Source: Chamaesiphon sp. GL140_3_metabinner_50 (GTDB lineage: Bacteria > Cyanobacteriota > Cyanobacteriia > Cyanobacteriales > Chamaesiphonaceae). From it: 47,202 bases of DNA. Below are positions 33,717 through 41,172 of this stretch, one piece after another. The notes below the pieces were generated by a model. The model was not told the origin of the DNA. It saw only the letters and a list, made by a program, of their open reading frames with translations, and did not search any database. The stretch covers positions 1 to 47,202 of the forward strand of contig NZ_JANYJC010000083.1 of NCBI RefSeq assembly GCF_025361915.1, given 5' to 3'. Numbering within the stretch: the first letter of the stretch is position 1; every line of letters starts with the position of its first letter. Made by a program: the position numbers and the translations under genes.

Positions 33717-35798
33717 ATGAAACCACTTTTACAAGGTCAGGGATTACCCCCATTTCCAGAGATTACGCCAGAGCAAGTCGTCCCCGCGATGACCGAACTG
33801 TTGACTGAGGCGAACGCAGCATTAACCCAGCTTGAAGCTAATGTTATCCCCACCTGGGCGGGATTGGTCGAACCACTCGATCGATCGACCGAACGCATCG
33901 GTTGGAGTTGGAGTATCGTCGGACACCTCATGGGTGTCAAAAATAGTCCTGAACTTCGTGCCGCCTACGAAGAAATGCAGCCCCAGCTCGTCCAATTCTG
34001 GACGCGATTGGGACAGAGTGCCCAGCTCTATCAGGGCTATAAGGCGATCGCAGCCAGTTCCGAATTTGCTAACTTCGACGCAGCCCAAAAACGGATTATC
34101 GAGGCTGCCATCCGCGATATGGAGCTATCTGGAGTCGGTTTGACAGGCGAGCCAAAGCAGCGATTTAACGATATTCAATTGGCACTTGCCGAACTTTCTA
34201 ATAAGTTTTCTAATAATGTCCTCGATGCGACCAAAGCTTTTAGTCTCACCCTGACAAAACCCGAAGAAATCGCCGGACTCCCACAGAGTTTACTCGCTCA
34301 AGCCGCTCAATCTGCCAGAGCCGCCGGGAATGAATCCGCTACACCCACCGATGGCCCCTGGACGATTACGTTAGACGCGCCTAGTTACGGCCCTTTTATG
34401 CAGCACAGTCAACGCCGAGACTTGCGCGAACAGGTATATAAAGCCCTCGTCAGTCGGGCGGCATCTGGAGAATATGATAATCTAGGGAATATCGATCGCA
34501 TCCTCGAATTACGCCGCGAGAAATCTAACATCCTCGGCTTCGACAACTTTGCCGAACTCAGCCTCGCCAGTAAAATGGCACCCAACGTCGCCGCAGTCGA
34601 AAGTCTGCTCGAATCCCTCCGCAGTGCCAGCTTTGAAGCTGCCAAACAGGATCTCGAAGATCTCCGCGCCTTTGCAATATCCAAAGACGCACCCGAAGCC
34701 AACGATCTCAAACATTGGGATCTCGCCTACTGGTCGGAACGCCTGCGGGAAGCCAAATTTGACTTTAACGCCGAAGAATTGCGCCCCTACTTCCCCTTAG
34801 AACAGGTACTTTCGGGCTTATTTAATCTCGCGCACAATCTATTTGGCATCAACATCACCGCCGCCGACGGACAAGCACCAGTCTGGAACCCTGATGTGCG
34901 CTATTTCCAAGTCGCCAACGAGCAAAACTCACCGATTGCTTACTTCTATCTCGACGCATATAGTCGTCCCGCCGAAAAACGGGGTGGTGCGTGGATGGCA
35001 GATTGCATCAGTCGCTCCAAATTGACCGACAAAGATGGGTCTACAGTCCGTTTACCCGTTGCTTACCTCACCTGCAATCAAACGCCCCCAGTAGACGGCA
35101 AGCCCAGTCTAATGACCTTCGGCGAAGTCGAAACCCTGTTCCACGAATTCGGGCACGGCTTACAGCACATGCTCACCACCGTCGATTTTGTCGGCGCATC
35201 AGGCATTAGTAACGTCGAATGGGATGCCGTCGAGTTGCCCAGCCAATTTATGGAAAACTGGTGTTACCATCGCCCTACCCTGCTAAGTTTGGGCAAGCAC
35301 TACGAAACTGGCGAACCCTTACCCGAACATTACTATCAAAAACTTCTTGCCGCGCGGACATTTATGAGCGGTAGCGGGATGCTGCGTCAAATCCACTTTA
35401 GCTGGTTGGACATCGCACTCCACAGCAGCTACCAGCCAGGTGGTAACGAAACAATTGCCGACGTTCGCAATCGCCTTGCCAAAATCAGCATGGTGATTCC
35501 GCCATTACCTGAAGATAATTTCCTCTGCTCCTTCGGGCACATATTTGCAGGCGGTTATGCGGCGGGATATTATAGCTACAAGTGGGCGGAAGTCTTGAGT
35601 GCAGATGCGTTTGCGGCGTTTGAAGATGCTGGCTTAGATGATGCTGACGCGATCGGCACCACCGGACGACGGTTCCGCGATACAGTATTATCGCTGGGCG
35701 GTAGCAAGCACCCGATGGAGGTATTTACGGCGTTCCGAGGACGGGAGCCAGATCCAGCGGCGTTGTTGCGTCACAATGGGTTAGTTGCTGCGAAGTAG
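33717..35798 (+). CDS. prlC: M3-family oligopeptidase (oligopeptidase A-like)
   Basis: 693 residues. Zinc site HEFGHGLQHML (HExxH, about residue 477) with the following glutamate in EWDAVELPSQFMENW; also GGYAAGYYSYKWAEVLSADAF near the end. Cytoplasmic metallopeptidase that degrades short peptides, including cleaved signal peptides. The last 153 bases are duplicated 902 bases downstream. The 38-base palindrome following the stop is also copied there. Confidence 0.93.
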   Translation: MKPLLQGQGLPPFPEITPEQVVPAMTELLTEANAALTQLEANVIPTWAGLVEPLDRSTERIGWSWSIVGHLMGVKNSPELRAAYEEMQPQLVQFWTRLGQSAQLYQGYKAIAASSEFANFDAAQKRIIEAAIRDMELSGVGLTGEPKQRFNDIQLALAELSNKFSNNVLDATKAFSLTLTKPEEIAGLPQSLLAQAAQSARAAGNESATPTDGPWTITLDAPSYGPFMQHSQRRDLREQVYKALVSRAASGEYDNLGNIDRILELRREKSNILGFDNFAELSLASKMAPNVAAVESLLESLRSASFEAAKQDLEDLRAFAISKDAPEANDLKHWDLAYWSERLREAKFDFNAEELRPYFPLEQVLSGLFNLAHNLFGINITAADGQAPVWNPDVRYFQVANEQNSPIAYFYLDAYSRPAEKRGGAWMADCISRSKLTDKDGSTVRLPVAYLTCNQTPPVDGKPSLMTFGEVETLFHEFGHGLQHMLTTVDFVGASGISNVEWDAVELPSQFMENWCYHRPTLLSLGKHYETGEPLPEHYYQKLLAARTFMSGSGMLRQIHFSWLDIALHSSYQPGGNETIADVRNRLAKISMVIPPLPEDNFLCSFGHIFAGGYAAGYYSYKWAEVLSADAFAAFEDAGLDDADAIGTTGRRFRDTVLSLGGSKHPMEVFTAFRGREPDPAALLRHNGLVAAK

Positions 35799-35817
35799 CC
35801 GCAAATCTGAAAATATC

Positions 35818-35855
35818 TTCGAGTAGGGGCAATTCATGAATTGCCCCTACTCGAA
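35818..35855. repeat. 38-base perfect palindrome after prlC
   Basis: Core AGGGGCAATTCATGAATTGCCCCT, perfectly symmetric. Similar copy at 36722-36757 and a diverged relative near 18.9 kb. Can form a strong hairpin and possibly ends prlC transcription. Confidence 0.8.
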
Positions 35856-35911
35856 TTTAATGTTTTTAACCGCAGTAAAATAGAGATAGGTTTATTCCTA
35901 AGTTCAAAAAT

Positions 35912-36100
35912 ATGCCAGAAACTAAAATCGAGGAAAGATTAGCAGCCTTAGAGCGTGAAGTTGCCGAGTTGAAAAGACAATTACCACCAACAGAGCCAGT
36001 CGTCCAGCCTTGGTGGGAAATTACGGCTGGCACCTTTGCTGACGATCCTGCCTTCGAGGAAGCGATGGAACTAGGGCGACAGTATCGTAAATCATCATAG
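35912..36100 (+). CDS. Putative antitoxin of a PIN-toxin pair
   Basis: 62 residues. A coiled-coil N-terminus (KIEERLAALEREVAELKRQL) and a C-terminal WWEITAGTFADDPAFEEAMELGRQYRKSS, the pattern of cyanobacterial antitoxin-like proteins encoded directly ahead of VapC-type toxins. Spacing to the next gene is 5 bases, so translation is probably coupled. Confidence 0.7.
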   Translation: MPETKIEERLAALEREVAELKRQLPPTEPVVQPWWEITAGTFADDPAFEEAMELGRQYRKSS

Positions 36101-36105
36101 TCAAA

Positions 36106-36528
36106 ATGTATTTACTAGATACAGACCATTTGACTATCCTAGATCGTGGTGGTTTATCAGCGCAAACCTTACTTACCAAACTGTCACAAGTACATCCAAA
36201 TGAAATTGCTACTACGATAATTAGCTATGAAGAGCAAACCAGAGGATGGCTTAGTTATATCGCTAAGGCTAAGAATCTGGATGCTCAAGTACTCGCATAT
36301 TCCAAGTTGGAGCGGCATTTAGCTAAATTTCGAGCAGCCACTGTGATTGGCTTCGATTCCAATTCAGCTAGCAAGTTTGAAAGCCTCCGAAAACTATCTC
36401 CCAGACTGGGCACGATGGATCTCAAGATTGCTGCGATTACTATTACCACTGATGCAATACTACTTACTCGCAATAAGTCTGATTTCGATCGAATTGAGGG
36501 CTTAATATTTGAGGATTGGACGAGCTAA
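36106..36528 (+). CDS. PIN-domain VapC-type toxin
   Basis: 140 residues. PIN fold acid residues visible: first aspartate pair in [11 protein letters not shown], glutamate in [11 protein letters not shown], and [11 protein letters not shown] and [15 protein letters not shown] at the end, the usual order for VapC-like ribonucleases. Likely an RNA-cleaving toxin kept in check by the small protein just before it. It ends 19 bases before the duplicated prlC fragment begins. Confidence 0.85.
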   Translation: MYLLDTDHLTILDRGGLSAQTLLTKLSQVHPNEIATTIISYEEQTRGWLSYIAKAKNLDAQVLAYSKLERHLAKFRAATVIGFDSNSASKFESLRKLSPRLGTMDLKIAAITITTDAILLTRNKSDFDRIEGLIFEDWTS

Positions 36529-36547
36529 CCTTAAAAATGTATGGTGG

Positions 36548-36700
36548 GATGCGATCGAGACCACCAGACGACGGTTCCGCGATACAATATTATCGCTGGG
36601 CGGTAGTAAGCACCCGATGGAGGTGTTTACAGCGTTCCGAGGACGCGAGCCAGATCCAGCGGCGTTGTTGCGGCACAATGGGTTAGTTGCTGCGAAGTAG
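36548..36700 (+). pseudogene. Duplicated 3' end of prlC
   Basis: Copies the last 153 bases of prlC with about ten substitutions (about 93% identical by eye), in frame, ending in the same [11 protein letters not shown] and stop. There is no start of its own from prlC; a short upstream ATG frame exists by chance. Evidence of a duplication that brackets the toxin-antitoxin pair. Confidence 0.9.
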
Positions 36701-36721
36701 CTGCGAAGATATTCGCAAATG

Positions 36722-36757
36722 TGAGGTAGGGGCAATTCATGAATTGCCCCTACCTCA
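36722..36757. repeat. 36-base palindrome after the prlC fragment
   Basis: TGAGGTAGGGGCAATTC and its exact mirror. Second copy of the palindrome found behind prlC, 904 bases further on, consistent with its being part of the duplicated block. Confidence 0.8.
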
Positions 36758-36789
36758 AATCAATTTATTCATGATGCTGGAGTTTTACT

Positions 36790-37167
36790 ATGAATACCCG
36801 ATCTGAGGCAGTTCAATATTTGCAAGAGCATGGTTATGAGGCCTTTGAAAGAGATTGGAATATGGGTAAGACAATCGGTATTCCTACTGGAAAACACCGT
36901 TATACAAAAATGGGTAACGGTGTTTTAGAAACCTGGGATGGAATGATGTGGCTGTATCCGATTGAGGAAGGATGGGCTGTAGATGATGGTTGGACTGATG
37001 ATTACATAGACCACAAAAAGTTTTCATCTTTGAATGAAGCAGTCTTAGCTGCTCAAGAAATTGCAGCAGCAATAAATCGTGGGGAATGGCATCGCACAAG
37101 GATGAGTCCAAGTCGTCGAGAAAGCTATGGCGATCGTTGTAATGAGCTATTCAATATTCACAAGTAA
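36790..37167 (+). CDS. Hypothetical protein
   Basis: 125 residues, soluble, rich in W, D and G: GKHRYTKMGNGVLETWDGMMWLYPIEEGWAVDDGWTDDYIDHKKFSSL, then a helical AVLAAQEIAAAINRGEW and basic tail. I do not recognise a family. It lies in a toxin-antitoxin-rich patch and might be mobile-patch cargo, but nothing shows a role. Confidence 0.5.
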   Translation: MNTRSEAVQYLQEHGYEAFERDWNMGKTIGIPTGKHRYTKMGNGVLETWDGMMWLYPIEEGWAVDDGWTDDYIDHKKFSSLNEAVLAAQEIAAAINRGEWHRTRMSPSRRESYGDRCNELFNIHK

Positions 37168-37231
37168 TACCAGGAGCGGGATGTAACTTTAGTAATTCAG
37201 AAAATCTCACAACATAACGCTTTGGAAAAAG

Positions 37232-37384
37232 ATGATGAAATCGACGAAAATTAAATATGAAATGACGATCGCATTGTCAGAGGAAGATGATTGTTATTTA
37301 GTAGGCTTCCCAGATTTTTTAGGACAAAAATGGCGAACCAATGGCGATATTTATGAGATTGCTGCAAGTTGTAGGTTGGGTTGA
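37232..37384 (+). pseudogene. Truncated HicB-like antitoxin
   Basis: 50 codons: after MMKSTKIKYEMT comes the HicB pattern IALSEEDDCYLVGFPDFLGQ, then KWRTNGDIYEIAA. The homology breaks off at about 37366, where a GTAGGTTGGG palindromic repeat begins, and the frame stops inside that repeat. HicB proteins usually continue with a DNA-binding C-terminal part. No HicA toxin is seen. Clear case of interruption by a repeat. Confidence 0.65.
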
Positions 37385-37455
37385 CGAAGGAAACCCAACG
37401 ATCTTACAAATATCTGTGAGATTGTTGGGTTTCGCATTCGCTCAACCCAACCTAC
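37371..37455. repeat. 85-base palindromic element interrupting a HicB-like gene
   Basis: Ends GTAGGTTGGGTT and AACCCAACCTAC, inner GAAACCCAACGATC and GATTGTTGGGTTTC also pair. It is the cleanest copy of the family in this window, with near-perfect arms. Confidence 0.75.
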
Positions 37456-37483
37456 GAATCTGTTTATTTCTGGACGAGCGATC

Positions 37484-38176
37484 TCAGGATCGGGATGTAA
37501 ACTTAGCAAATATAAAATCTACGGCTTCTGCTAAATTATTAACAATTTTGTCTGGTTGATGTTGCTCTAATCGATCGCGATTCCTAATTCCAGACAATAC
37601 GCCAATAACTGAGATATTATAAGTTTGCGCGGCAACAATGTCGGCTTCAGTATCGCCAATCATCCAGGTATCTGGATCTGGTTTTAGTTCTGTTAATGCT
37701 GTAGCCATCAATTGAGTTTTGGCTTCGACATCTCCATGTTTTACATAGTCGTCGGGCAGACAATAACGGTGATGAGGTGGGAAAAACTGGGCAAGATCGT
37801 ATTGAGTAAATGCGGGGATTAATTCGCAGGTGCGCCGTAATGTCATTACTAATAATTTGCTACCAGATGCCTGAATTTTGGCTAATGCGGCGATCGATCC
37901 GGGGACGACTCGATCGAATGATAGATACTGTAGTTGATGGGCGTGGAGATCGCGCATTTGTTTGAATGCTTCTGCCTGAGCCGCCGTCAATCCCGACTCA
38001 ATACCTACTTGTTGTTCGGAAACTTGGGCTTGCTTATATGCCCAAAATTTAGCTTTAGAAAAGATGGTAATCGGTTGGTGTGGTTGTTTAACTGTTTCTA
38101 GACAGAGCTGATAGACATGATAGTATCGATCGGATAAATCCATTATCGGCCCATCAAAGTCAGTAATAATTCGCAT
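37484..38176 (-). CDS. HAD-superfamily phosphatase
   Basis: 230 residues from ATG at MRIITDFDGPIMDLSD. HAD motif I is DFDGPIMD, motif II is in LLVMTLRRT, motif III a lysine in the KTQL region and motif IV GDTEADIVAA. A helical cap follows motif I, as in phosphoglycolate-phosphatase-like members. Soluble. A substrate is not predicted. It is directly behind the MATE-like gene on the same strand. Confidence 0.8.
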   Translation of the reverse strand: MRIITDFDGPIMDLSDRYYHVYQLCLETVKQPHQPITIFSKAKFWAYKQAQVSEQQVGIESGLTAAQAEAFKQMRDLHAHQLQYLSFDRVVPGSIAALAKIQASGSKLLVMTLRRTCELIPAFTQYDLAQFFPPHHRYCLPDDYVKHGDVEAKTQLMATALTELKPDPDTWMIGDTEADIVAAQTYNISVIGVLSGIRNRDRLEQHQPDKIVNNLAEAVDFIFAKFTSRS

Positions 38177-38210
38177 GAGCTTAAATCTTGAATATAAATG
38201 GGCGATCGGC

Positions 38211-39506
38211 TTAATTATCGATCGACTTGGTACTGCGCCAACTGTACAATAGATAACTAATTTCCACGATCGCACCTAACACCATCCCTAGTGCGGCAGC
38301 AACAGCTCCATTTTGCCCAGATTGCGTGGTAAAATACGCACTACTCAACATTGCTACCGCGCCTATACATGCTGCTTGATTGATGCCCCAAGTATGCCCC
38401 GAACTAACTAAAAAGCCTTGCACGGCATTTTGAATCGATACTAATAGCGGCATTCCAGCACAAATCAATAGTACCGGACGGACGCGGGCAATTAGGTCGC
38501 GATCGTTACCGATAAACCAGCCGATCGCCTCTTCACTTGCAGGTGTCCCGCTGACTGATAATAAAATTAACGAGCAGACAATTCCGACGCTAATTGCAAA
38601 AGTAATTAATACTCGATCGGGTAATAACTTGCGATTGCGAATGATAATCTGCTGCACCATTCGCGTTGAATTAGCGATAACTAATACTAACCCCCACGCT
38701 GCTGGCCAAGCAGCCAAAGCAATACTACCATCATTTGCCCGCGCCACAATCCCGACTAAAGCTGCTCGTGCGCCCCAATTTAACATCATGGTGCCGCCTA
38801 GTGGGGCGTAAAATTTCCAGACACCTGCCAAATCTTGGGGTAATTCGGGTGTAGATACTAGCTCTGGTGGTTTTGTCGCGCCGAGCTGACGTGCCAAATA
38901 GGTAACGGCTACTGCCTCGGCAATTACGCCCCAGACGAGGCTCAGTGCTGCTACCGTCGCGCCATTTGCTTTGAGATTAAATCCTCCCGCTAGGATGCCT
39001 ACGACGGTTATGAGCCGAATTAGCCCCGCCTGAGCGACTGCATTACTGTGTCCGTGATGGATTAATAAACCTTGGAAATATCTGCGCCACCCGATCGCGA
39101 ATGGCCATAAAATAACGATCGTCAGGATCGATCGAATCGTACCGCTCAAATTTGGCGTAACACCCAGCCAACTTTCACCGACGATCGCAAACACAGGGGG
39201 AATAGCTGTTAGCGCGAGTAATAAACTCATCCCGCCGCTAGCAATTAACGTAAACTTCCATAGGGCTTGGCGCGAGGCTTGAGTAGGCGCGAGGGCATTA
39301 CTCGCATGGAGTAACATGATAATCGGACTTTCACAAAATATCGCGATCGCTTTGGCAACACCGACAGCCGCAATATTATTCCGCGCATCTGGCAAATGAG
39401 CGAGGGTGGTAGTAGTTAACGGATCGCCCAATGCCATCGATACATCGGATAGAGATAAGGGGATAAATTGCTGCCAGAGTTGGATTAATTGGCGATTTCG
39501 AGACAT
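38211..39506 (-). CDS. MATE/ANKH-like multi-spanning transporter
   Basis: 431 residues with about 12 hydrophobic segments. The start QFIPLSLSDVSMALGDPLTTTTLAHLPDA resembles the first helix of progressive-ankylosis (ANK) and MATE-type flippases, and TMMLNWGARAALVGIVARA begins the second half. The two-fold layout with an inner repeat suits the MOP superfamily. The transported compound is unknown. Encoded 34 bases ahead of the HAD gene, likely one transcript. Confidence 0.7.
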   Translation of the reverse strand: MSRNRQLIQLWQQFIPLSLSDVSMALGDPLTTTTLAHLPDARNNIAAVGVAKAIAIFCESPIIMLLHASNALAPTQASRQALWKFTLIASGGMSLLLALTAIPPVFAIVGESWLGVTPNLSGTIRSILTIVILWPFAIGWRRYFQGLLIHHGHSNAVAQAGLIRLITVVGILAGGFNLKANGATVAALSLVWGVIAEAVAVTYLARQLGATKPPELVSTPELPQDLAGVWKFYAPLGGTMMLNWGARAALVGIVARANDGSIALAAWPAAWGLVLVIANSTRMVQQIIIRNRKLLPDRVLITFAISVGIVCSLILLSVSGTPASEEAIGWFIGNDRDLIARVRPVLLICAGMPLLVSIQNAVQGFLVSSGHTWGINQAACIGAVAMLSSAYFTTQSGQNGAVAAALGMVLGAIVEISYLLYSWRSTKSIDN

Positions 39507-39507
39507 T

Positions 39508-39543
39508 ATGGGGAGATAGGAGTACGGAGATGGGAGATGGAAG
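39508..39543. repeat. Heptamer repeat (GGAGATG type)
   Basis: Imperfect GGGAGAT units just ahead of the transporter gene. Confidence 0.5.
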
Positions 39544-39684
39544 ATTTCAGTTGAAATAAGACACAGCAGCTCTAAACAAACTGTCTGTGGATTGTGTCGA
39601 ACGTTCGCGGTACAGCTAGATTAATTTGCTATCTTAAAAATAACGGCATTCCCACACGATAAACGTTTTAAAGTGTAGTTTGCC

Positions 39685-39727
39685 TTACTCCCATCTCCCA
39701 TCTCCCATCTCCCATCTCCCATCTCCT
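39685..39727. repeat. Heptamer array CTCCCAT x5
   Basis: Five near-perfect CTCCCAT units, the most regular array in the window, 77 bases upstream of the small secreted gene. Confidence 0.75.
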
Positions 39728-39803
39728 AGACGAAACAATCTCAGCCAGCTACCGTCACGACAGATATTAGCTGTGACTTGCCAGCACTAGAGGAATATTA
39801 ACG

Positions 39804-40187
39804 ATGCAATTTAAGTCAATCTGTGGTTCTCTATGTGCGATGATTGTCGCGATCGAATCTAGCCAAATGGCTCCGGTATCGGCGCAACTAGTTCCCGAAC
39901 CTTGGGTAACGGTGGGTACTAAAAATGGCACGGTTTCCTACGGGGTGGGTGTCAAAATTTTCGATCTCGGTGCCGAAATTACCAATAGTGGTGGCACTAC
40001 AGGTGTTGACGTGCTGAAATTCTTTGGGTTTCCGTTAGTTTCTCCTTATGCTGGCTTGGGAATTTACGGAGATAAGGGTGTTGCTTATTCTGGTGGCGTT
40101 CAATTTACACCGCCGGGGAATACTTTTTTCGGAGTGGGGTATCATTCTATTCGTGGTATTAACGGTCAAGTTGGGATTAAGTTTTAG
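39804..40187 (+). CDS. Small secreted protein with beta-rich repeats
   Basis: 127 residues. A probable signal peptide (MQFKSICGSLCAMIVAIESSQMAPVSA), then a glycine/aromatic-rich pattern alternating in steps of two (VSYGVGVKIFDLGAEITN, SPYAGLGIYGDKGVAYSGGVQFTP, GVGYHSIRGINGQVGIKF), the look of a short beta-barrel or an outer-membrane strand protein. No family recognised. Confidence 0.6.
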   Translation: MQFKSICGSLCAMIVAIESSQMAPVSAQLVPEPWVTVGTKNGTVSYGVGVKIFDLGAEITNSGGTTGVDVLKFFGFPLVSPYAGLGIYGDKGVAYSGGVQFTPPGNTFFGVGYHSIRGINGQVGIKF

Positions 40188-40229
40188 CTAGCTCTTAAAA
40201 CCTTTAGTTCGAGATTTTTTTATTTAATC

Positions 40230-40877
40230 ATGTTATTAAACCCTACACAACGTCAAAAATTAGATGGCGGTAACGATCGACAGTTCTACGACACGCCGCG
40301 ATTTGTTACTCATGTCGATACTGGATTTATCGATCGATTGACAAATCTCTACCGCGAACGGCTGATGCCCGATACGCGGATCTTTGACATGATGAGTAGC
40401 TGGGTGTCTCATCTTCCCGATGAGCTGCAATTTGAGTCCGTGCAGGGACATGGTTTAAATGCTGAGGAATTAGCCAAAAATCCCCGCTTCGATAATTATT
40501 TCGTCCAAAACCTCAATCAAGATCTCAAGCTACCGTTAGAATCTGAGAGCTTCGATGCCGTTTTAAATACGGTTTCCGTTCAATATCTCCAGTATCCCGA
40601 AGCGATTTTTGCAGAAGTTTATCGAATTCTCAAGCCCGATGGCATCGCGATCTTTAGCTTCTCCAATCGGATGTTTTACAATAAAGCGATCGCCGCTTGG
40701 CGCGATGGTAGCGAAACCGATCGAGTGGAATTAGTCAAGCGTTATTTTCAGTCTGTAACTGGATTTAGCACTCCCGAAGCGATCGTCAAAGTCAGTCAAG
40801 CACCCGATCTCATGCGTTGGCTCGGTGCTGGCGGTGGCGATCCGTTTTATGCCGTTATTGCCAAAAAAATTAGTTAA
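40230..40877 (+). CDS. Class I SAM-dependent methyltransferase
   Basis: 215 residues. Pieces of a Methyltransf_11 domain: DTRIFDMMSSWVSHLP at the position of motif I (which lacks the usual glycines), LPLESESFDAVLNTVSVQYLQYPEAIFAEVYRILKPDGIAIFSFSNR as motifs post-I to III. The missing glycine-rich loop may mean weak SAM binding. Substrate unknown. Confidence 0.7.
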   Translation: MLLNPTQRQKLDGGNDRQFYDTPRFVTHVDTGFIDRLTNLYRERLMPDTRIFDMMSSWVSHLPDELQFESVQGHGLNAEELAKNPRFDNYFVQNLNQDLKLPLESESFDAVLNTVSVQYLQYPEAIFAEVYRILKPDGIAIFSFSNRMFYNKAIAAWRDGSETDRVELVKRYFQSVTGFSTPEAIVKVSQAPDLMRWLGAGGGDPFYAVIAKKIS

Positions 40878-40966
40878 TCTTCCCGTTCCCCATTAACCAG
40901 CAATTCTCGAAAATTGAGATTGGATGTAATGGTGTTTTTTAAAAATAAAACTGCTACAACCCGCAT

Positions 40967-41050
40967 TCTGTCGTCAACAACCCGACAGAGATCCTCCAGG
41001 GGAGAGGCTCACGGGAACGAGACACTGAAAATAGTGCCTGAGTTTTAAAA
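40967..41050 (+). other. Structured intergenic segment upstream of the ClC gene
   Basis: Contains a hairpin TCTGTCG/CGACAGA (40967-40989), then CACT/AGTG inside CTCA/TGAG followed by TTTT. It could be a terminator for the methyltransferase gene or a leader for the channel gene. It does not show the fluoride riboswitch core that some ClC genes have. Confidence 0.3.
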
Positions 41051-41172
41051 CGATTGCTGCCCATTAACCAAACAGGCAGTGTCGATCGCCCGATCGCGGT
41101 ATGCTATTACCGAATTGGGTGTAACTATGAGGACGGGCAACGGTTTTGTAGACCGTTCAGCAGTAAATTTAG

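Noticed and set aside
36509-36700. Real 63-residue protein gene after the PIN toxin
   Set aside because: Most of it copies the last 50 codons of prlC; it is better explained as a duplicated fragment.
40878-41172. Fluoride riboswitch ahead of the ClC gene
   Set aside because: The conserved GATGG and CC-rich core are not present.
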